From an uncultured bacterium (GTDB lineage: Bacteria > Krumholzibacteriota > Krumholzibacteriia > LZORAL124-64-63), in contig CALMJK010000016.1 in the NCBI GenBank assembly GCA_937864225.1, positions 160,030 through 224,029 on the forward strand: a stretch of DNA of 64,000 nucleotides, given 5' to 3'. Positions 48,658 to 57,453 of this stretch are shown piece by piece. The notes under the pieces are model-generated. The model did not search any database. It was given only the letters and a program-made list of their open reading frames with translations, and was not told the origin of the DNA. The stretch's first letter is position 1. Every line of letters begins with the position of its first letter. Position numbers and translations under genes: made by a program.

Positions 48658-50045
48658 TGGATCGCCCGCGCGATGAGGCGCCGCCCGGGCGCCTGGTCTA
48701 CGTGGAAACGTACGGCTGCCAGATGAACGTGTACGACTCGGCCGCCATCGTGGGCCTGCTCGGCGCCCACGGCTGGCGCCAGACGGACGATCCCGACCGG
48801 GCCGACGCGCTGCTGTTGAACACCTGTTCCGTGCGCGAGCACGCCGAGCACCGCGTGATCAGCCGCCTGGGCGAATTGCGCCAGCGCTACGCGCGGGACG
48901 GGCGTCGCGCCTTGCTGGGCGTCTGCGGCTGCATGGCCGAGCGCCTGGCCGGCGTGCTGGTGCAGGGGCGCCGGATCGCGGACCTGGCCGTGGGCGTGGA
49001 CCAGTACGATCGCCTGGCCGAGCTGCTGGAGATCGCGCTGCGCGCCGGGCCGCAGGAGCCGGCCCCGATCGCGATCGGCCATCGCGGCGACGCGCACTAC
49101 GTGGCGCCGCCGGCGGCCAATCCCGCCAACAATTCGCACCTGGTCACCATCCACAAGGGCTGCGATTACCGCTGCACGTACTGCGTGGTGCCGCTCACGC
49201 GCGGCCCGCAGCGCGAAAAGGCGCCGGAGGTGATCCTGGCCGAGGTGGCGGCCGTGGTGGCGGCCGGCGGCGTGGAGGTGACCCTGCTGGGCCAGAACGT
49301 CACGGCCTACCGCTGCGGCGAGGCGCTCGATTTCGCCGGCCTGCTCGAGCGGGTGGCCGCCGTGCCGGGCCTGCGCCGGGTCCGCTTCCTGACCGGCCAC
49401 CCGCGCGACCTGAGCGACCGGCTGCTGCGGGCCATCGGGGCCGACCCCGCCATCTGCCCCTGGCTGCACGTGCCGGCCCAGAGCGGCAGCGATCGCGTCC
49501 TGAAGCGTATGAAACGGCTCTACGGCCGCGCCGACTACCTGCGCATGGTGGAGAAGGCCCGGGCCTGGATCCCCCAGGTCACCTTCTCGGGCGATTTCAT
49601 CGTGGGCTTTCCGGGCGAGACGGACGCGGATTTCCGGGATACGCTTGAGCTTGTGCGAGGCGTCGGCTACGATACAATCTTCTCGTTCAAGTACTCGGCC
49701 CGTCCGGGCACGCCGGCCGCGCGGCTGCCGGACGACGTGTCGCAGACCACGAAGCGGGAGCGGTTGGCCGCGCTGATGGCGGCTCAAGACGAGGCGTGGC
49801 GCCAGCTCGCCGCGGCCCAGGTCGGGCAGACCGTCCGCGCCGCCGTGGAAGCGCGCGCGCGCCGCGGCGCCGGCTGGTGGCGCCTGCGCACGACGAACAA
49901 TCGCAAGGTTGTGCTCCCCTTGCGCGACGGTGCGGTCGGACAGGAGCACGAGGTGCTGATCACCGGGTTCAAGGACACGACGTTCCTGGGCGAGGCCGCC
50001 GCGGGGCCGCGCGCGAGGCGAGGTGACGGATCGTGTGGGTCGTGA
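48657..50045 (+). CDS. miaB: tRNA-2-methylthio-N6-dimethylallyladenosine synthase MiaB
   Basis: 462 residues. VETYGCQMNVYDSA, NTCSVREHAEHR and GVCGCMAE hold the auxiliary cluster Cys; radical-SAM motif in KGCDYRCTYCVVP; TRAM domain in the last 65 residues. Acts after MiaA on i6A37. A short AT-richer stretch occurs near GYDTIFSFKYS, as in many MiaB. ATG 48657 in TGATG overlap with mtaB. Its end overlaps lapA by 13 nt. Confidence 0.95.
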   Translation: MDRPRDEAPPGRLVYVETYGCQMNVYDSAAIVGLLGAHGWRQTDDPDRADALLLNTCSVREHAEHRVISRLGELRQRYARDGRRALLGVCGCMAERLAGVLVQGRRIADLAVGVDQYDRLAELLEIALRAGPQEPAPIAIGHRGDAHYVAPPAANPANNSHLVTIHKGCDYRCTYCVVPLTRGPQREKAPEVILAEVAAVVAAGGVEVTLLGQNVTAYRCGEALDFAGLLERVAAVPGLRRVRFLTGHPRDLSDRLLRAIGADPAICPWLHVPAQSGSDRVLKRMKRLYGRADYLRMVEKARAWIPQVTFSGDFIVGFPGETDADFRDTLELVRGVGYDTIFSFKYSARPGTPAARLPDDVSQTTKRERLAALMAAQDEAWRQLAAAQVGQTVRAAVEARARRGAGWWRLRTTNNRKVVLPLRDGAVGQEHEVLITGFKDTTFLGEAAAGPRARRGDGSCGS

Positions 50046-50359
50046 AGGGCATTCTGTTTTTGGCGTTGCTGGTGGTGTTGGTCGTTTTCTTCGGGGCCAA
50101 CAGCAATCGCGCCGTGGACATCGATGTCTTCGGGCACGAGTACCTGGACATCCAGATCTTCTGGGTCCTGCTGCTGGCGTTCCTGCTCGGCTTTCTGACC
50201 TGTTTCGTGATGGCCGCCGTGCGCGAGCTGCGCGTCCACGCGCAGATCCGCGCCCTGCGGCGCACGATCCAGAGCCGCGACAAGGAGATCGCCAACCTGC
50301 GCACGCTGCCCTTGCAGGATTTCCAGCCGGCGCCCGCGGCGGGAGTGAACGATGACTGA
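50033..50359 (+). CDS. lapA: LapA family (DUF1049) inner-membrane protein
   Basis: 108 residues. Two hydrophobic helices (about 4-24 and 42-65) separated by the NSNRAVDIDVFG loop, which resembles the LapA signature of Asn-rich loop plus hydrophobic strand, and a basic coiled C-terminal tail. In E. coli LapA works with LapB in control of lipopolysaccharide synthesis. GTG 50033 lies in the miaB end; ATG of lapB overlaps this gene by 8 nt. Confidence 0.8.
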   Translation: MWVVKGILFLALLVVLVVFFGANSNRAVDIDVFGHEYLDIQIFWVLLLAFLLGFLTCFVMAAVRELRVHAQIRALRRTIQSRDKEIANLRTLPLQDFQPAPAAGVNDD

Positions 50360-51509
50360 CGGTTCCACCGCGATCTTCCTGGTCGTGGTCGGCGCGGTGG
50401 CCGCCGGCGCCCTGCTCTGGATCTTCCGGCGTCGCCGGCGGATCGTGCTGCAGGAGGACCATTACACCAAGGGCCTCGAGCTGTGGCTGGCGGGGGAGCT
50501 GCAGGGCGCCATCGCCTCGCTGCGCCTGGCCATCGAGGCGGAGCCCGCCTCGGTGGACCCCTACCTGCAGCTGGGCAATCTGCTGCGGGCGGCGGGAGAC
50601 GCGCGCCGCGCCGCCGTCCTGCACCGCACCCTCACCGTGCGGGGCGACGTGCCGGAGCAGAAGCGGATGTCCATCGCGCTGGCCCTCGCCGACGACCTCA
50701 TCGAGCTCAAGCAGTGGGAAGAGGCGCGGCAGGTGCTCGACGAGCTCGAGACGATCGCGTCGGGCTCGACCCGCTTCTGGCGCTCGCGCTTTCGGCAGTG
50801 GTTCGGCCTGGGCGACGAGGCGGCGGCCGCGCGCGCGCTGCGCGAGGGGGCCAAGAAGACCGACCCGGCGCAGCGCGCCCGCTTCCAGGCCGACTTCGAG
50901 CTGTTCCAACTCGACCGCGCGCTGCGGGCCGTGCGTGACGGGCACCCCGCCGAGGCGAGGCAGCTGCTGCGCGGCGTGCAGGCCCGCGGCCCGTGGGAAG
51001 GGCGCCTGAACTTCGTGCGCGCCCTGGTGGCGGCGCGCGAGGGGGATTTCGCCGAGGCGACCGAGATCATGACCGCCGGGCTGGTCGCCCACCCCGAGGA
51101 GATGCGCCTGTTCCTGCCCGCGCTGCAGGACGTGCTGCTGGAGTCGGGCCACTTCGAGCGCACCATCCCCATCATGGAGGCCGCCTGCCAGTCGGAGGCG
51201 GCGCCTCCGGCCCTGTGGATCAACCTGGCCTTGCTCTACGAGAAGCTCGGCGAGCGGGCCAAGGCGATCGAGCTCTTGGCGGAGAAGGCGGGAGACCCGA
51301 ACCTCACGCCGGACGTGGCGGCCCCCTTCCTGCGGTTGCTCGCCGCGGCCCGTCCCGACGCCGACTTCGCGCGCGTCTGGCGTTTCCTGCGCATGCCGTC
51401 GGCGTCCCGCGCCTGGCGCTGCCGCGCCTGCGGCGCCAAGCAGCCGGACGTGCTGTGGGTCTGCCCGTCCTGCCAGGCCCTCGACACGATCGGGCTTTCG
51501 CCGCGCTGA
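50352..51509 (+). CDS. lapB: LapB (YciM)-like TPR protein with rubredoxin-type metal site
   Basis: 385 residues. One N-terminal membrane helix (about 6-26), then TPR-like helix pairs throughout 35-345, and a C-terminal rubredoxin-like knuckle: CRAC ... CPSC (residues about 355-372). This three-part design and adjacency to lapA match LapB, which in E. coli presents LpxC to FtsH and so tunes lipid A synthesis. The same role here is inference. ATG 50352 inside lapA. A SPOR protein follows after 13 nt. Confidence 0.85.
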   Translation: MTDGSTAIFLVVVGAVAAGALLWIFRRRRRIVLQEDHYTKGLELWLAGELQGAIASLRLAIEAEPASVDPYLQLGNLLRAAGDARRAAVLHRTLTVRGDVPEQKRMSIALALADDLIELKQWEEARQVLDELETIASGSTRFWRSRFRQWFGLGDEAAAARALREGAKKTDPAQRARFQADFELFQLDRALRAVRDGHPAEARQLLRGVQARGPWEGRLNFVRALVAAREGDFAEATEIMTAGLVAHPEEMRLFLPALQDVLLESGHFERTIPIMEAACQSEAAPPALWINLALLYEKLGERAKAIELLAEKAGDPNLTPDVAAPFLRLLAAARPDADFARVWRFLRMPSASRAWRCRACGAKQPDVLWVCPSCQALDTIGLSPR

Positions 51510-51522
51510 AGGAGGTTCGCGC

Positions 51523-52254
51523 GTGTCGGGCGTCCGCCTCCCGCGCCTCCCGCGCCGCCGCGTGGCCATCGCCCTGGTGGCCGCGGCGATCCTGGTGCCG
51601 GCGCTCGCGTCGCTGGCCGCCACCTGGCGCGACGTGGAGTCCCTCTTTTGCGAAACCCGCTACGACGAGGCCGCCCGCGCGGCCCGCGAGCTGGGCGCCG
51701 CCGTGCCGGGCAGCGCGCAGGACCTGTGGTGGTCCGTGCGGCTGGCCACCGATCCGGCGGTCGCGCTGCGCCTGCTGCACGGTGCGCTGGCGCGCCCCGA
51801 CCTGCCGGCCGATCTGCGCGCCCGTTTCGCCGAGGAGACGGCCGCCATCGAGTACGCCCGCGGCCGCTGGACCCCGGCCCTGGAGGCGCTCACGCAGGCC
51901 AGGCGCCTGCGCAAGGCGCCGCTGGCGGGCGAGGCCGCCTTCTGGGCCGACGCGGCCATGGCCGCGGCCGCGGGCGCCGGGGCAAGAGTGGACAGGTCGC
52001 GGGACGAAGAGGGCTGGACCCTGCAGTTGGCCGCGTACGCCGACGCCGAGCGCGCCCGGGCCTTCATGGCGAGTTGGGAAGGGCAGCTGACGGGCCTGCG
52101 CCTGCAGACGGAGCGCACGCCCGGGGGCGCGACGCTGTATCGCGTGCGGCTGGGGTCGTGGCGCGACCGCGAGGCGGCGATGCGCGCCGCGGCACAGTTG
52201 CGCCGGGAGCGGGGACTGTCCGCGATCGTCGTCCAGAACGCCGCGCGTCCATGA
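51523..52254 (+). CDS. Membrane-anchored SPOR-domain protein
   Basis: 243 residues from GTG 51523 with AAGGAGG. An N-terminal membrane helix (about 14-34), a helical middle (40-160) resembling TPR pairs, and a C-terminal SPOR-like domain (about 165-240) with WTLQLAAYADAERARAF and YRVRLGSWRDREAAMRAA. SPOR domains bind denuded peptidoglycan glycans at division sites. The stop overlaps the mutS ATG by 4 nt (ATGA), so mutS translation is coupled to it. No similar gene recognised by name. Confidence 0.75.
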   Translation: MSGVRLPRLPRRRVAIALVAAAILVPALASLAATWRDVESLFCETRYDEAARAARELGAAVPGSAQDLWWSVRLATDPAVALRLLHGALARPDLPADLRARFAEETAAIEYARGRWTPALEALTQARRLRKAPLAGEAAFWADAAMAAAAGAGARVDRSRDEEGWTLQLAAYADAERARAFMASWEGQLTGLRLQTERTPGGATLYRVRLGSWRDREAAMRAAAQLRRERGLSAIVVQNAARP

Positions 52255-54908
52255 GCGAGCCGCGCGTCACTCCCATGCTCGCGCAATACCTGGAGATCAA
52301 GGCACGCCATCCCACCGCCCTCCTGCTGTTTCGCATGGGGGATTTCTACGAGACCTTCTTCGACGACGCGCAGACGCTCGCCCGCGTCACCGGCGTCGTG
52401 CTGACCACGCGCGACCGTAACAGTGACCATCCGGTGCCGTTGGCCGGCGTGCCGCACCATGCGCTCGACGGCTATCTGGCCAAGCTGCTGGCCGCGGGCC
52501 TGACCGTGGCGATCTGCGATCAGGTCGAGGATCCGGCGCAGGCCAAGGGCCTGGTGCGGCGCGAGGTCACCGAGGTCATCAGCCCCGGCACGGCCACCGA
52601 CCCGCAGCTGCTGCCCGGCGCCGGCGCCAGCTTCTGCCTGGCCTATCTGTCCGGCGCGCCGGGCCTGGAGGTCGGCTGGGCGCTGCTGGACGCGTCCACG
52701 GGCGATTTCGTGTGCGGCCAGGAGGCGACGACCCTGGCCTCGCTCTGCGAGCGCCGCCCCGTGCGCGAGGTGATCGTGGGCGAAGGGGTCGCCGCCGAGG
52801 ACCTGACGGCTTGGCGGGCCGCCCTGCCGGGCGTCGTCGTCAATCCGGTCAACGCGTCCTGGTTCCACCCGGCGTTGGCCGCGCAGACCCTGGAGAACCA
52901 CTTCCAGGTGGCGGGCCTGCGGGTCTTCGGGCTGGACCGCGATGACCGCGCGCTGGCCACCGGCGCCGCGGGGGCGCTGCTGCGCTATTTCGCGTCGCTG
53001 GCGCTGCGCCGGCCCGCGCAGGTGACCTCGCTGCGCTACAGCGAGCGCGCGGATCGCCTGTTGCTGGACGAGGAGACGCTGCGCAATCTCGAGATCTTCC
53101 GGACCTTCCGCGGCGAGCGCGGCGAGGGCACGCTCATCCATCATCTCGACGCGACCGTCACGCCCGCCGGCCGCCGCCTGCTCGAATGCCGGCTGGCGGA
53201 GCCGCTGACCGACTTGGCCGAGCTCGCGCTCTGGCACGCCGGCGTGGGCGGAGCGGTCGACGACCGGCCGTGGCGCCAGCGCCTGCGCGCGACGCTGCGG
53301 GGCGTGGGGGACGTGGAGCGCTGGGCGGCGCGGGCGGCCGCCGGGCGGCTGGGGCCCGCGCAGCTCAAGCAGCTGGCGGCCTCGTTGCAGGCGATCGAGA
53401 CCCTGCGCGCGTCGGCCGGGGCCGACGGCCACGCGGCCCACCCCGTCGCGCGGTGGGCGAGCGCGGCGCCCTCGCTGGGCGATTTGGCCGCGCGCATTCT
53501 GGCGACCCTGCCGGAGGATCCTCCGGCCACGTTGCGGGCGGGCGGGGTCGTGCGCCCAGGCTTCGACGCCCAGCTGGATCGCCTGCGCGCCCTCGCGCGC
53601 GACACGAAGGGTTTCCTGGCCGGCCTGCAGACGCGCGAGCGCGAGCGCACCGGCATCTCCACGCTGAAGGTCGGCTTCAACCGCGTCTTCGGCTACTACT
53701 TCGAGGTGGGCAACAGGCATCTCGACAAGGTGCCGCCCGAATGGCGGCAGCGCTCCACGCTGGTCAACGCCGCCCGCTTCAGCACCGACGAGCTGGCGGA
53801 GGCGGAGCGCACGATCACGACGGCGGAGGAAGAGGCCCAGCGACTCGAGGCGCGCGTCTACGGCGACCTGCTCGCCGTCGTCGCGGGGCGCCTGCCTGAG
53901 GTGGCGGACGCGGCGCGCGAGGTGGCGCGGATCGACCTGCTGCTGGCCTTCGCCGAGCTCGCGGAGCAGCGCGGCTGGTGCCGGCCGGAGTGCGACGACT
54001 CGCTGCGCCTGGAAATCACGCAGGGGCGCCACCCGGTGGTGGAGGCGCTCCTGTCGCACGACTTCATCCCCAACGACACCCTGCTCGACGGCGAGACCCG
54101 TCAGCTCTTGCTCTTGACCGGGCCCAACATGGGCGGCAAGTCCACGTACCTGCGCCAGGTGGCGCTGATCGTGCTGATGGCGCAGGCGGGTTGTTTCGTG
54201 CCCGCGGCCGCCGCGCGCCTGGGACTGGCGGATCGGATCTTCACGCGCGTGGGCGCCAGCGACAGCGTGGCGCGCGGCCAGTCCACGTTCTTCGTCGAGA
54301 TGTCGGAGGCCGCGCACATCCTGCATCAGATGAGCCGGCGCAGCCTCGTGATCCTGGACGAGATCGGACGCGGCACCTCGACGTACGACGGGCTGTCGCT
54401 GGCCTGGGCCATCACCGAGCACCTGCAGGCCGCGACCGGACCGCGCCCGCGCACCATCTTCGCCACGCACTACCACGAGCTGACCGAGCTCGAGGGACAG
54501 CTGCCGGGCCTCTTCAACCTGCGCCTGGAGGTGCGGGAGTGGGAGGGACGCATCGTCTTCCTGCACGCCGTGCGGCCTGGCCGCAGCGACAAGAGCTACG
54601 GCATCCACGTGGCGCGTCTGGCCGGCATCCCTGAGCCGGTCCTGCGGCGCGCGGCGCGCATCCTGGAGGAGTTGTCCCTGGAAGATCAGCGGGCCCTCGT
54701 GTCGGGGCTGTTCGCGGGCGACGCCGAGCGCCCCGCCGGCGAGGCGGGGCCGGCGCCCGGCGCGGCCATGCCCCAGCAGCTCAGCCTGTTCACCGACGGC
54801 GAGCGCGACGCCCTGGAAGCCTTGCGCGCCCTCGACCTGGAGCGGCTGAGCCCCGTCGAAAGCTTCATGTGGCTTGTGAAAATAAGACAACAAATCGCTG
54901 ACAAATAA
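52251..54908 (+). CDS. mutS: DNA mismatch repair protein MutS
   Basis: 885 residues. Mismatch-binding domain with the Phe-x-Glu wedge (GDFYETF) near residue 30, connector, lever and clamp, then the ABC-type ATPase with GPNMGGKSTYLRQ, DEIGRGTSTYDG and THYHELTELE. Recognises mismatches and recruits MutL. ATG 52251 overlaps the previous gene. Its last ~12 codons become AT-rich (AAA ATA AGA CAA CAA), unlike the rest of the gene. Confidence 0.97.
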   Translation: MSEPRVTPMLAQYLEIKARHPTALLLFRMGDFYETFFDDAQTLARVTGVVLTTRDRNSDHPVPLAGVPHHALDGYLAKLLAAGLTVAICDQVEDPAQAKGLVRREVTEVISPGTATDPQLLPGAGASFCLAYLSGAPGLEVGWALLDASTGDFVCGQEATTLASLCERRPVREVIVGEGVAAEDLTAWRAALPGVVVNPVNASWFHPALAAQTLENHFQVAGLRVFGLDRDDRALATGAAGALLRYFASLALRRPAQVTSLRYSERADRLLLDEETLRNLEIFRTFRGERGEGTLIHHLDATVTPAGRRLLECRLAEPLTDLAELALWHAGVGGAVDDRPWRQRLRATLRGVGDVERWAARAAAGRLGPAQLKQLAASLQAIETLRASAGADGHAAHPVARWASAAPSLGDLAARILATLPEDPPATLRAGGVVRPGFDAQLDRLRALARDTKGFLAGLQTRERERTGISTLKVGFNRVFGYYFEVGNRHLDKVPPEWRQRSTLVNAARFSTDELAEAERTITTAEEEAQRLEARVYGDLLAVVAGRLPEVADAAREVARIDLLLAFAELAEQRGWCRPECDDSLRLEITQGRHPVVEALLSHDFIPNDTLLDGETRQLLLLTGPNMGGKSTYLRQVALIVLMAQAGCFVPAAAARLGLADRIFTRVGASDSVARGQSTFFVEMSEAAHILHQMSRRSLVILDEIGRGTSTYDGLSLAWAITEHLQAATGPRPRTIFATHYHELTELEGQLPGLFNLRLEVREWEGRIVFLHAVRPGRSDKSYGIHVARLAGIPEPVLRRAARILEELSLEDQRALVSGLFAGDAERPAGEAGPAPGAAMPQQLSLFTDGERDALEALRALDLERLSPVESFMWLVKIRQQIADK

Positions 54909-54930
54909 CGTATTATGAAATCACGAAATC
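54871..54930. other. AT-rich patch spanning the mutS 3' end
   Basis: By count 20 of 60 bases are G or C (33 percent). It covers the last codons and stop of mutS and the start of the gap, and contains TATTATGAAAT at 54911-54921, the same 11-mer as in the transglycosylase gene. The rest of the gap to 55067 is again GC-rich with no gene seen. Confidence 0.8.
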
Positions 54931-55067
54931 GCGGCCCTTCGGCGCAACACCGAGCCCGTGGCTCGCCCGCCGCCCGCGCCGCGGCCGCGCCCCGCAGCGG
55001 GAGGTCAAGTCGCCGCCCTAAATGACGATGCACAAGGGGCATCCGCACGTCATGGCCCGGAGGAGCG

Positions 55068-57338
55068 ATGGCGCCGTCCGCCCTTTGGAACGTGGTCCTG
55101 ATCCTGCCCGGCGAGAACGAGGTCGCGCTGCTGGCCGAGTTGTCGCGACGGCGCGACGCGCGCGTCGTGGGCGTCGTGGACCCGACCGGCCAGTCGATCG
55201 GCACGACCATCGCCGAGGTCATGCGCATCCCCGTCTACAGCGGCCCCGAAGCGCAGCCGTTGAAGGACGCCGACTACTGGGTCTATCCGCCCGAGTGCGC
55301 CGAGGCGCAGCGCGTGGTGGAGGCCGCGGCGCGCCTCGGCTTCGCCGCGATCGCCACGCCCGATTTCCTGCGCCTGCTGGCGCCGCCCGCGCCGCCCGCG
55401 CGCGAGCCGCGCGCCGAGGCCCAGCCGGTCGTGCGGCTGGAGCGCGAGACCGAATCCATCCACCGCACGCTCAGCCGGATCGAGGAGGCGCTGCAGCGCG
55501 AGTCGCTGCTGCGCTGGCTGCTCTCTTTGGCCACGCGCGCGGTGGGCGCCACGGCCGGCTCGATCATGTTGCACGACGAGCGCAGCGGGCAGCTGTTTTT
55601 GGCCTGCGCGTACGGCTTGAGCGACGCGGTGGTGCAGGCCACGCGCGTCAAGCTCGGCCACGGCATCTCGGGCCGCGTGGCGCAGCGCCTGCGCTCGGAA
55701 CTGGTGCTGAGCCAGGCCGTCAGCGAGGAGCCGCGCGAGCGGCCCGACATCGCCGCCGCCGTCAGCGCCCCGCTGGTCCACGATGGCCGCCTGGTGGGCG
55801 TGCTGAACGTGAGCGTGACGGTCGGCGACCGCCTGCTGGACGAGCGCGACCTCGCCACCATCGACCGCCTGGCGCGGCGGCTGGGCCTGATCCTGCGCCG
55901 CTTCCTGGACATCCAGCGCGCGCAGGAGGGGGAGCTGTTCCGCGAACTGGACGGTCAGTTGCAGGACCTGATGCGCGGCCCGCAGGACCTGGGCGCGATC
56001 CTATCGCGCTGGACCGCGGTCCTGGGCGAGCGGCTGGGCGCGCAGGCGCTGTCCCTGGCGTTGGCGTGCGAGGACGGCTGTCTGCTCGTGGCGCCGGCGC
56101 CCGGCGCCGGCTCCTGCGAAGTGGTGCATCGGCTGCCCGACAACGCGGCCTGGAACGAGGTGCTGCAGACCGGCAGCCCGCTCGTCGTGCGGGAGGTCGG
56201 CGCGCCCCAGGCGGGCGAGCCCGGCCCGCGCACGATTTTCTATTTGCCGATCGGCGCGCCGCGGGTGCAGGCGATCCTGACCGCCGCGTTCGTGGCCGCG
56301 CCCGACGCGCAGCGTTTCCATCACATCTTCGGCGAGGTGGCCTGGCTGCTCGAGAAACGCCTGCCCGAACTGATCAGCCGCTTCATCCAGCGCGATCGCC
56401 TGGAGCGTTTCGCCGCGCTCACCGCGATGCTCACCGACATCGCGGCGGCCGACCCCGGCGCCCCCGCGGGCTGCGACTCGCCCCTGGACCTGCTGGCGGC
56501 GGCCGCCGGGCATCTCACCGGCGCGGCGGAGGTCTTCGTCGTCACGTCGGTCGAGGACGGCGTGGCGCGCGTGGCGCCCGGCAACGGCTCGCCGCCCGTG
56601 CCATGGATGGAGACGGCCGGTCGGCTGCTCGAGGAAGCGCGCGGCGGCGGCTGGCGCACGACGCTTCTCTCCGACACCATCGAGCCGCGGCACGAGGAGA
56701 CCTGCCTGCTGGCGGTGACCGCGCCCGAGACGGACCGCGCGATGGGCCTGCTGCTGGCGGGCAAGCGCCGGCTGCACAAGCTCGACGGGGCGGTGTTCAC
56801 GGAATTCGACGCGGAGCTCGCCTCGCGCCTGGCGTGCTTGCTGCCGGCGCTGCTGCGCCGCCGCGAGCGCCCGCCTGCGCCGCCCCAGCCGGAGCCGGCG
56901 CGCGAAGAAGCCGAGGCGCTCATGCCCACCGAGGAAGTGGCGGCGCGCGGGCGCCGGGAGCTGTTGATCGAGGCCTTGCGCCGCGAGATGGACCGCTGCG
57001 ATCGCTACCACGGCGCGTTCTCGCTGACCGCGCTGCGCCCGCTGGCCCTGGTGCCCTGGGACGGCGCCACCGCGGCGTCGCTGGCGGCGCGCCTGGCGCC
57101 CATGGTGCGCACGTCGGACCTCGTCACCTCGCTGACGGACGGCACCCTGCTCGTGATGGCGCCCGAGGAGATCCAGGCCGTGTCGCGCCTGGAGCGTCGC
57201 CTCGTGGCGCTCGTGCGCGAGCTGTGCGGCGACGCCACGCTGCCCCTGGCCACCGGGCGCGCGCTCTACCCCGGCCGGCAGGACGATCCCGAGGCGGTGC
57301 TGGCCGCCGCCATCGCGGCCCTCGAACCGCTCGAATGA
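55068..57338 (+). CDS. Multi-GAF protein with degenerate C-terminal GGDEF-like domain
   Basis: 756 residues. Residues 1-100 resemble a nucleotide-binding Rossmann-type fold (VVLILPGENEVALLAEL; VVGVVDPTGQSIG). A good GAF domain lies at about 145-285 (TAGSIMLHDERSGQLFL; GISGRVAQ; VLNVSV), followed by two weaker GAF-like regions (300-445, 455-610). The last 120 residues follow the GGDEF pattern (RREMDRCDRYHGAFSL; then RTSDLV and YPGRQDDPEAVLAAA), but where GGDEF should be there is TDGTL, so cyclase activity is unlikely. ATG 55068 has GGAGGAG. It sits between mutS and mutL; probably a sensor or c-di-GMP binder, function unknown. Confidence 0.7.
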   Translation: MAPSALWNVVLILPGENEVALLAELSRRRDARVVGVVDPTGQSIGTTIAEVMRIPVYSGPEAQPLKDADYWVYPPECAEAQRVVEAAARLGFAAIATPDFLRLLAPPAPPAREPRAEAQPVVRLERETESIHRTLSRIEEALQRESLLRWLLSLATRAVGATAGSIMLHDERSGQLFLACAYGLSDAVVQATRVKLGHGISGRVAQRLRSELVLSQAVSEEPRERPDIAAAVSAPLVHDGRLVGVLNVSVTVGDRLLDERDLATIDRLARRLGLILRRFLDIQRAQEGELFRELDGQLQDLMRGPQDLGAILSRWTAVLGERLGAQALSLALACEDGCLLVAPAPGAGSCEVVHRLPDNAAWNEVLQTGSPLVVREVGAPQAGEPGPRTIFYLPIGAPRVQAILTAAFVAAPDAQRFHHIFGEVAWLLEKRLPELISRFIQRDRLERFAALTAMLTDIAAADPGAPAGCDSPLDLLAAAAGHLTGAAEVFVVTSVEDGVARVAPGNGSPPVPWMETAGRLLEEARGGGWRTTLLSDTIEPRHEETCLLAVTAPETDRAMGLLLAGKRRLHKLDGAVFTEFDAELASRLACLLPALLRRRERPPAPPQPEPAREEAEALMPTEEVAARGRRELLIEALRREMDRCDRYHGAFSLTALRPLALVPWDGATAASLAARLAPMVRTSDLVTSLTDGTLLVMAPEEIQAVSRLERRLVALVRELCGDATLPLATGRALYPGRQDDPEAVLAAAIAALEPLE

Positions 57339-57378
57339 GGCGGACCCGCGCCACGCCCGGCGCGAGACCGCCGCGACA

Positions 57379-57407
57379 TTGACGCCGGGCACCCCGGCGC
57401 TTACTCT
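57379..57407 (+). promoter_or_regulatory. Possible mutL promoter
   Basis: TTGACG (57379-57384), 17 bp, TACTCT (57402-57407). The -35 is 5 of 6, the -10 only 3 of 6. Lies in the short gap before mutL. Confidence 0.35.
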
Positions 57408-57453
57408 GCAATTTCCCGCGCGTGTTGCGTCCGTCGCCTTCAGAGGTCGTCTC

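Noticed and set aside
54885-54925. Complete dif site after mutS
   Set aside because: The right arm resembles XerD sites but the left arm and 6-bp centre do not fit; kept only as a hypothesis.
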